DNA of 7,624 nt from Deltaproteobacteria bacterium (GTDB taxonomy: Bacteria; Desulfobacterota; Desulfovibrionia; Desulfovibrionales; Desulfovibrionaceae): assembly GCA_031253875.1 (NCBI GenBank), contig JAIRVN010000119.1:1-7624 (forward strand), in the 5' to 3' direction. Under the pieces are notes generated by a model. It was not told where the DNA came from. It was given only the letters and a program-made list of their open reading frames with translations, and made no database searches. Every line of letters starts with the position of its first letter. The stretch's first letter is position 1. This document shows positions 1-6,775 of this stretch, one piece after another. The position numbers and the translations under genes were made by a program.

Positions 1-2
1 CT

Positions 3-1388
3 TTGCGTGCGGTGTTGGTCGCCGTATGCGCCTCGCAATTCATCCTGCCCTTCATGCTGGCGGGCGTGAATGCCGTGTTGCCCACTCTGGGCGGAGATCT
101 CGGCCTGAGCGCGCGACAGCTCAGCCTGGTCAGCACCATCTACACCCTGAGTCTGGCCATCGCCCAGCTCAGTTCGGGGCGTATCGGCGACATAGTGGGC
201 CGCCGCCGCCTTTTTCTCACCGGACTTGGCATCTTCGGCCTGTGCTCCGCCATGCTCGGCTTTGTCCAGCATTTTGAAGCCCTGGTCTGCCTCCGCTTTA
301 TACAGGGGCTGGGGGCGGCGCTTTTCAACGCCAGCGGCCTGGCCATCCTGATGACCATGGCGCCCATTGACAAACGCGGCACGGTACTGGGGATCAGCGC
401 GGCAGCGGTGTATGCGGGCATTTCCTGCGGTCCGGCGTTCGCCGGTCTGCTGACCGACGCTTTCGGATGGCGCTGGCTGTTTTGGGGCACCGCGCTCAGC
501 GCGGTAATCGCATGGCTGCTCATGCGCCACAATCTGCGGGAAGAATGGCGGCAAGGACAGGGCGAACCCTTCGACTGGCCGGGTTTTTTATGCTACGGCG
601 GCTTCATGTCGTGCCTGACGATGGGAGCCAGCTCGCTGCAACATGCAGCTTGGGCGCCCTGGGCTCTGGGGGCCGCGCTCTGCCTGCTGATCGGCTATAT
701 TCGCCTGGAATGGCGCAGTAAATTTCCACTGCTGGAACTGCGGCTTTTTACGCAAAACCGCGTCTTCGCTTTGGCGGCTCTTGCGGCTTTCGTCAACTAT
801 GCCGCCAACTTTGGTGTCAGTTTTTATTTCAGCATGTACCTCCAAAGCCTGCGCGGCCTTTCCGTCGGCGACGCCGGGCTCTTTCTGGCGGCGCAGGCCG
901 TCGTGCAAATGCTCGCCTCGCCTTCCGCCGGCCGTCTCTCCGACCGTTACGGCGCGGGTCTCATAAGCACGCTGGGGATTGGACTCTGCTGCGTGGGGAT
1001 CGCGCTGGCCGCCCTGATCGAACCGGACACGCCCCTGATTCTGCTGATCGGCATACAAATTATACTCGGCGCGGGGATCGGACTTTTCGCCACCCCCAAC
1101 ACCACACTCATTCTGGGCAGCGCGGGAACGCGCTATCTGGGGCAGGCCTCGGGCGTCACCGGCGCGGTGCGTACCGGCGGCATGCTGGTGAATATGATCA
1201 TCGTCACCACTACCCTGAGCTTCTTTATGGGGCATGCCCCCCTGCGTCCGGAGAACGTCTCGGCCTTTATGGCAAGCATGCGTCTTGACTTCTACATCTT
1301 TGCCGGACTCAACCTGCTGGCCCTCGGCTGTGCGATCGGGCATCAGTTCCATCGTCCCGGCAAGACGACGGACACCGATGGGCAATAA
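3..1388 (+). CDS. MFS transporter, DHA2-like with about 14 membrane segments (5' end cut off)
   Basis: Probable inner-membrane, proton-driven major facilitator efflux pump; the substrate cannot be told from sequence. Translated from position 3, the protein has 461 residues with about 14 hydrophobic segments (roughly 4-26, 41-58, 70-89, 95-118, 128-150, 157-174, 192-210, 217-234, 255-278, 289-310, 320-340, 344-366, 385-410, 428-447), as in the drug:H+ antiporter-2 family. The MFS motif A lies between segments 2 and 3 (GRIGDIVGRRR, 59-69). A motif-C-like GISCGPAFAG is in segment 5 (139-148), and a second A-like loop, AGRLSDRYG, is at 309-317. The first codon visible is TTG, already at the start of segment 1, and only two bases precede it, so the true start is probably upstream of the window. 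The tail after segment 14 is short and polar. No regulator is visible beside it. The family call is firm; the 14-segment subfamily is likely. Confidence 0.9.
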   Translation: MRAVLVAVCASQFILPFMLAGVNAVLPTLGGDLGLSARQLSLVSTIYTLSLAIAQLSSGRIGDIVGRRRLFLTGLGIFGLCSAMLGFVQHFEALVCLRFIQGLGAALFNASGLAILMTMAPIDKRGTVLGISAAAVYAGISCGPAFAGLLTDAFGWRWLFWGTALSAVIAWLLMRHNLREEWRQGQGEPFDWPGFLCYGGFMSCLTMGASSLQHAAWAPWALGAALCLLIGYIRLEWRSKFPLLELRLFTQNRVFALAALAAFVNYAANFGVSFYFSMYLQSLRGLSVGDAGLFLAAQAVVQMLASPSAGRLSDRYGAGLISTLGIGLCCVGIALAALIEPDTPLILLIGIQIILGAGIGLFATPNTTLILGSAGTRYLGQASGVTGAVRTGGMLVNMIIVTTTLSFFMGHAPLRPENVSAFMASMRLDFYIFAGLNLLALGCAIGHQFHRPGKTTDTDGQ

Positions 1389-1493
1389 GGCCGCATTTGC
1401 GCTTTTCCGGCGACTTGCGTAGTATCACAAGGAACCGGATCCACATCGCCCCCATGTTGTGTCAGCACATGTTGCCGCGCGCGAGGAGTGCCC
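1389..1493 (+). promoter_or_regulatory. Gap between MFS and TPR genes, with a weak candidate sigma70-type promoter
   Basis: This 105-nt gap is the longest non-coding stretch in the window. A possible -35 box TTGCGC (1397-1402) is followed after 17 nt by a possible -10 box TAGTAT (1420-1425, 4 of 6 consensus bases), which would start transcription near 1432, about 60 nt before the TPR gene. The -35 match is poor, so this is only a candidate. A 7-base direct repeat, CATGTTG, occurs at 1453-1459 and 1468-1474, with a 15-nt period, inside the would-be leader. No hairpin followed by a T-run is present to end the MFS transcript, so read-through is also possible. Confidence 0.3.
1483..1488 (+). promoter_or_regulatory. 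Ribosome binding site of the TPR gene
   Basis: GAGGAG lies 5 nt before the ATG at 1494. It decides the start: a GTG six bases upstream (1488-1490) is in frame but overlaps this Shine-Dalgarno sequence, so it cannot be the main start. Confidence 0.75.
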
Positions 1494-2318
1494 ATGTCCG
1501 CAGAATTGCCCAAGGCCAGACAACAGCTTTCGCAGGTGCGCACCCTGCTGCGCCAGGAAAAAGTTCTGCCTGCTGTGCAGGGAGTGCAATCTGCGCTGCT
1601 CACGCTGCTCAAAGGCCAGTTCATCAAGACGGAACGCCAGGAGTTTGAAGAACTGCTGCGGGACGCCATGGCCTATCTGGCGAATGACGCGACAGTGCGC
1701 AAGGTGTACCCTCTCCAGCTTGCCTATGCGCCGGGGCAGGAGCGTGAATGCAACGAAACTCTCAAAGACCTCATTCGCTCCCTGCATGACCTGGTGGCCG
1801 AAGATGCGCAGGAGCAACTGCGCCTGCGCGAGGAGCGCAAACGCGCCCTGCTGGCGCTGGGGAAAGCGCAGCTTGAGGCCGGGGAAGCGGAAAAGGGCCT
1901 GCAAACCCTGGTCGTCCTGGGACAGGAATTTTCCGACGATCCTATCTTGCGCGGCGAAATGGGAAAAATTCTCCTGGACGCCTCTCAGTATGCGGCAGCG
2001 GTGGAATATCTCCAACATGCCCTGGAAATAAACCCGGAACTGCTGCCGCTGTATAATCTGATCGCCATCGCCCTGCGCAAGCTGGATCGTTTTGAAACTG
2101 CGGAGCAATACTTTCTGCGCGCTGCGGAATACATGCGCATGGATCCCAACCTGTATTTCAACATCGGCCGCCTGTACGTCGACTGGAAAAAATGGGGAAA
2201 AGCCGCCAAGGCGGCCCAAGCGGCCTTACGTCTGAAACCGGATTTTGTCGAAGCGCACAAGCTGCTCGCCTATGCGGAAGGCCAGTTGCAGGCCGAAGGT
2301 AATACCGCTACAGAGTAA
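1494..2318 (+). CDS. Cytoplasmic TPR-repeat protein
   Basis: A 274-residue protein with no signal peptide or membrane segment, so probably cytoplasmic. Residues 1-110 are helical and charged and carry no motif I recognise. From about residue 115 to 255 there are tetratricopeptide-like helix pairs, roughly 117-149, 151-182, 184-217 and 218-250. They show the usual spaced small and aromatic residues and Asn/Lys-Pro breaks (ALEINPE near 176-182, ALRLKPDF near 244-251). TPR arrays bind proteins, so a scaffold or adaptor role is likely, but no partner or pathway can be named. The start is the ATG with a strong ribosome site 5 nt upstream. The C-terminal 15 residues are low-complexity and polar. 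The stop codon lies inside the end of the convergent aminopeptidase gene (11-bp overlap). The repeat class is secure; the function is unknown. Confidence 0.88.
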   Translation: MSAELPKARQQLSQVRTLLRQEKVLPAVQGVQSALLTLLKGQFIKTERQEFEELLRDAMAYLANDATVRKVYPLQLAYAPGQERECNETLKDLIRSLHDLVAEDAQEQLRLREERKRALLALGKAQLEAGEAEKGLQTLVVLGQEFSDDPILRGEMGKILLDASQYAAAVEYLQHALEINPELLPLYNLIAIALRKLDRFETAEQYFLRAAEYMRMDPNLYFNIGRLYVDWKKWGKAAKAAQAALRLKPDFVEAHKLLAYAEGQLQAEGNTATE

Positions 2319-3516
2319 ACTCCCCATCCTCGTAAATCACCCGCGTCCCTGCGGGCAAAAATGCCGTCACCCTGCGCCGTGCCGTGGAAATCAAGTCCCA
2401 GTGGAGGCTTGAGCTGTTGAAGCCGTATTGGCGCGCCTGCTCGGCATGCAACATTTCCCCTGCATAGGTATTCGCGTAGGATTGTCCCAACGCGATATGC
2501 ATGGAGCCGTGCGCGCCGCCAAAATTTTCATCATACAGCCCATGGGCCATACACCGCCGGATAGGGGAAAAGCGTTTGTCCACCAGGGCCAATTCTCCCA
2601 ACTGCGCCGCTCCCTCATCCGTCATCAGTTGACGGATGGCGAACTCCTGCCCGTGCCGGGCGGAGAAACGCGTCACCCGGCCCTGCCGGAATTCCAAACG
2701 CATGCCGCTCACCATATTGCCTCCCAGATAGGTCGGCATGTCCGCGCAAAAGACGCCCTCCGCCGTTCGCCAGTCAGGCGACACATACAGTTCAAAGCTT
2801 GGAATATTCCGGCCGGTCAATCCGGCCCAACGCCGCTGTTCGCCTATCGCAACGCTGAAATCCGTGCCGTCTTCGGCTTCCACCCGCACGCGCGCGTTCC
2901 CCAGGCTGTTCAAACGCCCCTTGAACCCGTCCAGTTTCCGTGCAAGCCGTCTCCAGGCCGCAACGGCATCCCCCGCACCCAGATAACACGCTCTGGCAAG
3001 CTCCTCGGCATAGTCGCCGAGAGGCATGCCCGCTCCCTGCGCCAAGGCTGGAGTCGGCCACAAGCCAAGCGTCCAGCCGTATGCGCCCTGCTGTTCGCGC
3101 ATTCTGGCGCTTTCCTGAAGGCTTCTGCGAGATTGCCGGTACAGGGCGATGCTCTCCGGATCCACTCCCTGCAAATGTTCCAGCGAGGACGGGGCCATAA
3201 GCGTGATGGTTCCGCCCAGAGAATCCGCCAGCTCCTGCTCGCCCGGCGGCACCAGCGACAGGCGGCGCCTGTTGGCCTTGGCATAGAGATCCCGCTCCAT
3301 GCGCGGTGTGGGCAACATGCGCGCAAGCGGCAACAACCCTTCTTCCAACAGGCAATCGCACAGTTCCTCCGCAAGCGGCAGCGCGGGCAGGTCAAAACGC
3401 ACCTGCACAAGCTCGCTCTTCCGCAAGGGAGTGCGGCGGCTGCGCGCCAAGCCCCAAAACAGCAGTCGGGCGTATGCGCCAAGCTCTTCCGAAGAAAACA
3501 AGCCTTCGTTACGCAC
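2308..3516 (-). CDS. M29-family metallo-aminopeptidase (AmpS / aminopeptidase T type)
   Basis: Likely a cytoplasmic, two-metal exo-aminopeptidase that removes N-terminal residues from peptides; no signal peptide is seen. The residues expected to bind the metals in this family are all present. Counting from the first GTG at 3537, they are Glu249 (SFELYVSPDW), Glu315 (LGELALVD..SPI), Glu337 and His347 (DENFGG...MHIALG), and His379 and Asp381 (SLHWDLI). The protein ends in EDGEFTL, as is usual for the family. I chose the GTG at 3516 (402 residues): AAGAAG lies 5 nt upstream, it begins 2 nt after the stop of the preceding gene, and homologues begin close to the FSSEELGAYARLL stretch. The other GTG at 3537 would add 7 residues, overlap the upstream gene, and has no ribosome site. 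The 9-residue spacing between Glu337 and His347 is longer than I recall for the characterised enzymes. Family call is strong; substrate preference is unknown. Confidence 0.88.
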   Translation of the reverse strand: MRNEGLFSSEELGAYARLLFWGLARSRRTPLRKSELVQVRFDLPALPLAEELCDCLLEEGLLPLARMLPTPRMERDLYAKANRRRLSLVPPGEQELADSLGGTITLMAPSSLEHLQGVDPESIALYRQSRRSLQESARMREQQGAYGWTLGLWPTPALAQGAGMPLGDYAEELARACYLGAGDAVAAWRRLARKLDGFKGRLNSLGNARVRVEAEDGTDFSVAIGEQRRWAGLTGRNIPSFELYVSPDWRTAEGVFCADMPTYLGGNMVSGMRLEFRQGRVTRFSARHGQEFAIRQLMTDEGAAQLGELALVDKRFSPIRRCMAHGLYDENFGGAHGSMHIALGQSYANTYAGEMLHAEQARQYGFNSSSLHWDLISTARRRVTAFLPAGTRVIYEDGEFTL

Positions 3517-3518
3517 AG

Positions 3519-4505
3519 CTACTTCTTTGCCAGACACACGCCGCGTTCACGGGCGACGGCCAGGCCTTCGCAGTCGCCCCTGGCGCAGGCCTGCGCGAAA
3601 TCTTCGCACATGGGGCCGATCTCTCTACGGATCATATGCAAGGCGCCTCTTGCCCTCCACCAGGCGGCATGCGAAGCGTCACGCGCCAGCGCCGCTGTGA
3701 GGTCGCGTTCCGCAAGCGTCGGCAGTTGCAGCCGCAGGTGGGCCAGGCCGCGCGCATACAACGCGCCGGCAAGTTCCGGGTTCAAGGCCAGCGCCCTGTC
3801 GAAACTCGCGAGCGCATCCTGTGGACGGTCAAGCTGGAGCAGGAGTTCTCCACGCAGATAGTGCAAGGGCGCATACTTCGGATCCAGAGACGCCGCCTGC
3901 TGCAGGACGGGCAGCGCCGCCTGGGGATCGCGCCAGTGTCCGCCTTCGCGCTGCGGCAAGGTGATTCCGAGCAGCCACAAGGCTTCCAACTGCGCAGCAA
4001 GCAGAACGATGCGATCTTCTTTTGCAGGGGCCCGCCGGAGCGCTGCAGCCCGTTTGATCAACCTGCGCGCTTCTTCGGCCTTTTCCTTTTCCAGCTTGAG
4101 CATCTCGGCGCGCAACGCCAGCATTTCCCGTTCATGCAGCATTTTGCGCAGGCGATCTTCCACCGTGCGTTGCGGCGTGGCAAGGCGCACCTGCACGGAG
4201 ATTTGCGAAGCGTGGGACGTGCTGCCCACAGTGGGAGTGAAGACGGCGCTCGTCAACGCCTGCCTGTCCGATGTTTCTCCGGCGCCCCACTGGACAAGGC
4301 TTGCTGCGGACAGCGCATCCGTCGCCCTGTCCAGAGCCTCAAGCCAGGCCGTTGTTCTGGCTACCCGGAGCGCCGCGCTTTCCGGCACGCGGCGGCCAAA
4401 GGGCAGACTATGCTCCGCGTGCCCCTCGAACTGCGCGGCCTGAGCTGTCAACGGCACAAGAGCCATCAGCAGGACAAGCAGTACGGCCGGGGGGCACAAG
4501 GGCAT
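3519..4505 (-). CDS. Secreted coiled-coil and TPR-repeat protein of unknown function
   Basis: A 328-residue protein with a hydrophobic N-terminus (about residues 5-22) ending in AQA-A, which looks like a signal peptidase I site near 23-24; it is probably periplasmic. The n-region has no Lys or Arg, which is unusual. Residues 25-115 hold an Ala/Arg-rich stretch (about 44-65) and a beta-like QISVQVRL segment; this vaguely recalls the N-terminal domain of FlgT/LPP20-like envelope proteins, a weak impression only. Residues 115-160 are a charged heptad-like coiled coil. From about 165 to 295 come TPR-like helices with clear units near 193-210, 213-243 and 247-277. Four cysteines (residues 4, 300, 312 and 324) include three near the C-terminus that could form a disulfide. 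The ATG has only a weak AGGG 11 nt upstream and sits 13 nt after the stop of the lipoprotein gene, so translation may be coupled. The role is unknown; an envelope assembly or scaffold function is inferred from neighbours. Confidence 0.82.
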   Translation of the reverse strand: MPLCPPAVLLVLLMALVPLTAQAAQFEGHAEHSLPFGRRVPESAALRVARTTAWLEALDRATDALSAASLVQWGAGETSDRQALTSAVFTPTVGSTSHASQISVQVRLATPQRTVEDRLRKMLHEREMLALRAEMLKLEKEKAEEARRLIKRAAALRRAPAKEDRIVLLAAQLEALWLLGITLPQREGGHWRDPQAALPVLQQAASLDPKYAPLHYLRGELLLQLDRPQDALASFDRALALNPELAGALYARGLAHLRLQLPTLAERDLTAALARDASHAAWWRARGALHMIRREIGPMCEDFAQACARGDCEGLAVARERGVCLAKK

Positions 4506-4518
4506 ACGGCAACAGACC

Positions 4519-5109
4519 CTAACGCTGGGCCGCGATGGCTTGCTGCGTCTTGTTCGCTATGGACTGCACCAATTCCTGCGCCGTGTTGTAGAGCAAGTCC
4601 TCCGCAACAGTGCTGCCGGGCAGACCCTGCTTGCTAAGAGAGGACGTCACGCCTTCGTTGAACAGCCTGCCCCTGTGCCCGGTCACGGAAATAAAGGCTC
4701 TGATGCTGGCCGATACATCGGTGCTGGAATTTTCCCGTATCCACACCTCTTGCAGTTCGCCCGTCAAAATGTATTGCGGTTGGGCAAGCCTGGCCGCTTC
4801 AAGGGTTTGGGCGTAGGTCACGCGCAGCCCCTGTCGGGAGAGTTCATCCGCAAGCGACTTGGTCATCCAGTCGGGCACCGTGCCGTTGGGAATAAAAGGC
4901 GTGTTGTCGCGCCGGACGCCGATATAGGAATTGGGTCTGGCATCCTTGAGCTGGACGACGGAAATGCTCGGCGCCGTGGGCGCGGGGATCTGGGGAGCAT
5001 CCGCCGGGCGATACAGCAGGCGCACGGTGCTGCTGGGGCCGCATGCGCTCAGCGCGAACAGGGCGACCAGGAACAGGATCGGAACACACAAGCGGACAGA
5101 ATGTTTCAT
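4519..5109 (-). CDS. Outer-membrane lipoprotein, YajG-like
   Basis: A 196-residue lipoprotein. The N-terminus has Lys2 and Arg6, a hydrophobic core (about 8-20) and the lipobox LSAC with Cys23 as the lipidated residue. Gly follows at +2 rather than Asp, so sorting to the outer membrane is expected. The mature part opens with a Pro/Ala-rich linker (about 30-46). It is followed by SVVQLKDARPNSYIGVRRDN, a predicted helix (DWMTKSLADELSRQGLRV), a strand (YILTGELQEVWIRE) and a long amphipathic C-terminal helix. This order resembles the YajG family of uncharacterised lipoproteins; the LpoB-type penicillin-binding-protein activators share the general layout and are the main alternative. The ATG at 5109 was chosen because AAGGA lies 7 nt upstream and a proper signal peptide starts there; a start at 5154 would put 15 polar residues before it. 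Lipoprotein call strong, family moderate. Confidence 0.85.
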   Translation of the reverse strand: MKHSVRLCVPILFLVALFALSACGPSSTVRLLYRPADAPQIPAPTAPSISVVQLKDARPNSYIGVRRDNTPFIPNGTVPDWMTKSLADELSRQGLRVTYAQTLEAARLAQPQYILTGELQEVWIRENSSTDVSASIRAFISVTGHRGRLFNEGVTSSLSKQGLPGSTVAEDLLYNTAQELVQSIANKTQQAIAAQR

Positions 5110-5116
5110 GGCGCTT

Positions 5117-5121
5117 TCCTT
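5117..5121 (-). promoter_or_regulatory. Ribosome binding site of the lipoprotein gene
   Basis: AAGGA on the minus strand, 7 nt before the ATG at 5109, sets that ATG as the start and places the signal peptide at the very N-terminus. The 51-nt gap it lies in (5110-5160) shows no hairpin with a T-run and no convincing promoter. Confidence 0.65.
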
Positions 5122-5160
5122 CTTGCTGGCAATACACGACTCGCACCTTCGCATACGCCG

Positions 5161-5649
5161 TTACACGTTTTTTTCCGATGATGCAAAGCTGTAAGGGATA
5201 TCGAGTGAATTCCATGGCTTGCGCGTAGACTCCGCCGGATCATGCGGCAGATCCGCGCAATTGCATATCAGGGTCTTTTCGGGGCCGATGGCCGTAAAAC
5301 CGTACCAGAGCCCCGGCGGAATGCGCAACAGCCGATAACAGTCCGGCCTGCCCAGAATATATTCCCCGATCCGGCCGAAGCTGGCCGAACCCGGCCTGGC
5401 GTCATAGATCACCAGCTTCAGCCGCCCCACGGGCACGGCCAGATGTTGCGTCTGCCGGCTGTGCCGCTTCCAGGCTTTGACCGCCCCCGGCGCCACCTCG
5501 GAAAAATACAATTCCCCAAAGCCCGCAAAGAGTGGCCAGTCCGGCCTGAGCATGCGCAACACCGGCCCGCCGTCCGCCGGAATGACGGCAAGCTCCTGCA
5601 ACGCAACACCCTGAATGCCCGCATCCATTTCCAATCCTTGCGCGTTCAT
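5161..5649 (-). CDS. RmlC-like sugar 3,5-epimerase-family protein, probably acting on a CDP-4-keto-6-deoxyhexose
   Basis: A 162-residue single-domain cupin-like protein of the dTDP-4-dehydrorhamnose 3,5-epimerase superfamily. Family marks are the strand pair GRLKLVIYDARPGSASFG (75-92), the IPPGLWYGF loop (110-118), and a tail near 134-155 with an acidic residue (Glu140) and IPYSF. The classical RGLH active-site stretch is replaced by KAWKRH, keeping His63; Asp83 is also kept. By hand alignment the catalytic tyrosine of RmlC falls on Cys129. The short length and the W-x-x-H-x-x-Q-T motif (60-67) fit a branch different from true RmlC. Its start overlaps the rfbG stop (ATGA, 5649-5646), so it is translationally coupled to a CDP-glucose dehydratase, and no dTDP-sugar gene is nearby. 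The likely substrate is therefore CDP-4-dehydro-6-deoxyglucose (inference). A second in-frame ATG at 5628 has a better ribosome site. An epimerase, isomerase or non-catalytic role all remain possible. Confidence 0.85.
   Translation of the reverse strand: MNAQGLEMDAGIQGVALQELAVIPADGGPVLRMLRPDWPLFAGFGELYFSEVAPGAVKAWKRHSRQTQHLAVPVGRLKLVIYDARPGSASFGRIGEYILGRPDCYRLLRIPPGLWYGFTAIGPEKTLICNCADLPHDPAESTRKPWNSLDIPYSFASSEKNV
5635..5639 (-). promoter_or_regulatory. Possible internal ribosome binding site in the epimerase-like gene
   Basis: AAGGA on the minus strand lies 6 nt before an in-frame ATG at 5628, which is codon 8 of the epimerase-family gene. The upstream ATG at 5649 has only a poor Shine-Dalgarno sequence but overlaps the rfbG stop. 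Either start could be the real one; the difference is seven residues outside the conserved domain. Confidence 0.4.
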
Positions 5650-6746
5650 TCGATCCACGGCAGGCCCCTGGCTTCGGCGGCTACGGTGTAGGCGGCGATC
5701 TGCCCCAGCGTGAAGGCGCGCATGTCCGGCCTGTCCGGAGCATAATAGGCCCGGTACCACTCGGCCGTATAGCGGATGCATTCCTCGAAATTCAGCGTCG
5801 CTTTCCAGCCGAGGCCGGCAAGCGCTTTATCGCAGCACAATTTGAGCAGGGTGCATTCTTTCATCCCCGGCGCGCAACTGCGGTCCATTTCGCTGCGGAA
5901 TCCCGGCCAGTGCAGGGACAACGCGTCCACCACCTCGGCCACGGTATTGTTCACATCCGCTGCCGGACCGAAGTTATACGCCTCGCCCGTGAGCGTAAAC
6001 ACTCCCCGCGCCTCGCCGACAAGCCGCGCCCCCAGCCACAGATAGCCGGAGAGCGGCTCAAGCACGTGCTGCCAGGGCCTGGTAGCGTGCGGGCTGCGGA
6101 TATGCGCCGCATCGCCCGCGGCCCAGGCGCGCGCACAGTCCGGCACGATGCGGTCCAGCGCCCAATCTCCACCGCCGATGACATTGCCTGCGCGGGTTGT
6201 CGCGCAGGCCGGACCATCCTTGAAGAAGGATTTGAAGTACGCATGCGCGACAAGTTCCGCGCAGCCCTTGGAGGCGCTGTAGGGATCTTCCCCTCCCAGG
6301 TGGTCCCGCTCGCGATAGCCCCAGACCCACTCGTCGTTGCGGTAGCATTTATCGCTGGTGATGCAGATAACCGCCTTGACCGAGGGCGTATGGCGCACCG
6401 CTTCCAAAATGTTCAGCGTGCCCATGGCGTTGGTTTCGAAGGTGAGCGCCGGTTCTTGATACGAGGCGCGCACCAGGGCCTGGGCCGCAAGATGGAACAC
6501 CATGTCCGGCGCAAAATCCCGCATTGCGGCGCAAAGCGCCGCGCGGTCGCGCACGTCGCCGCAGATGTCATGTATGCGCTCCGTCAGGCCCATGGCCTCG
6601 AAATTCGATGGACTGGTCGGCACGCGATCCGCAAAACCCGCAACATCCGCGCCAAGTTGCATGAGCCAGGCCGCCAGCCACGAGCCTTTGAAGCCCGTGT
6701 GCCCGGTGATGAAAACCCGTTTGCCTTTGTAGACGTTCATGAACAT
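5646..6746 (-). CDS. rfbG: CDP-glucose 4,6-dehydratase
   Basis: NAD+-dependent extended short-chain dehydrogenase that converts CDP-D-glucose to CDP-4-dehydro-6-deoxy-D-glucose, the entry point for CDP-linked 6-deoxy and 3,6-dideoxy hexoses of O-antigen-type polysaccharides; cytoplasmic. The 366 residues match the family length. Visible marks are the Rossmann motif TGHTGFKG (14-21), HLAAQALVRASY (85-96), the catalytic TSDK (130-133), and YxxxK at Tyr156/Lys160 in DPYSASK. Also present are TRAGNVIGGGDW (184-195) with DRIVPD (198-203), and RPWQHVLEPLSGYL (223-236), which are characteristic of this dehydratase rather than of dTDP-glucose dehydratase. Three in-frame ATGs lie close together (6752, 6746, 6740); 6746 was chosen because AGGA lies 7 nt upstream, while for 6752 the gap would be 1 nt. 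It begins 29 nt after rfbF and its TGA overlaps the ATG of the next gene, so the three form one operon. Very confident. Confidence 0.96.
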   Translation of the reverse strand: MFMNVYKGKRVFITGHTGFKGSWLAAWLMQLGADVAGFADRVPTSPSNFEAMGLTERIHDICGDVRDRAALCAAMRDFAPDMVFHLAAQALVRASYQEPALTFETNAMGTLNILEAVRHTPSVKAVICITSDKCYRNDEWVWGYRERDHLGGEDPYSASKGCAELVAHAYFKSFFKDGPACATTRAGNVIGGGDWALDRIVPDCARAWAAGDAAHIRSPHATRPWQHVLEPLSGYLWLGARLVGEARGVFTLTGEAYNFGPAADVNNTVAEVVDALSLHWPGFRSEMDRSCAPGMKECTLLKLCCDKALAGLGWKATLNFEECIRYTAEWYRAYYAPDRPDMRAFTLGQIAAYTVAAEARGLPWIE

Positions 6747-6753
6747 AGGCATA

Positions 6754-6757
6754 TCCT
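6754..6757 (-). promoter_or_regulatory. Ribosome binding site deciding the rfbG start
   Basis: AGGA on the minus strand. It is 1 nt from the ATG at 6752, 7 nt from the ATG at 6746 and 13 nt from the ATG at 6740; only the middle spacing is normal. Confidence 0.6.
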
Positions 6758-6775
6758 GCAAAGTTGTGCCGTGAG

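Noticed and set aside
588..1385. A 265-codon open minus-strand frame opposite the MFS transporter
   Set aside because: The plus strand encodes a clear 14-segment transporter with motif A. The opposite frame is polar and featureless.
1425..2219. A 264-codon open minus-strand frame opposite the TPR gene
   Set aside because: The plus-strand TPR gene has a strong ribosome site and repeat pattern; the antisense product shows no domain.
2340..2355. Hairpin CCCGC-GTCCCT-GCGGG just past the convergent stops, considered as a terminator
   Set aside because: The stem is only 5 bp, it lies inside the aminopeptidase coding region, and neither strand has a T-run directly after it.
2428..4637. Long open plus-strand frames of over 440 codons opposite the aminopeptidase, TPR and lipoprotein genes
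   Set aside because: They lie antisense to genes with clear family motifs, signal peptides and ribosome sites. Their translations are Arg/Gln/Pro-rich without any domain, as expected from high-GC third-position bias.
5110..5160. Gap between the epimerase-like and lipoprotein genes, considered for a terminator or promoter
   Set aside because: No hairpin with a T-run was found. The best promoter-like pair (TTGCAT, 17 nt, TAACGG) matches the -10 consensus poorly.
5168..5174. Run of seven A (minus strand) at the 3' end of the epimerase-like gene, considered as a slippage or frameshift site
   Set aside because: It lies in the last codons (EKN), any slip would change only the final residues, and there is no slippery heptamer context or downstream structure.
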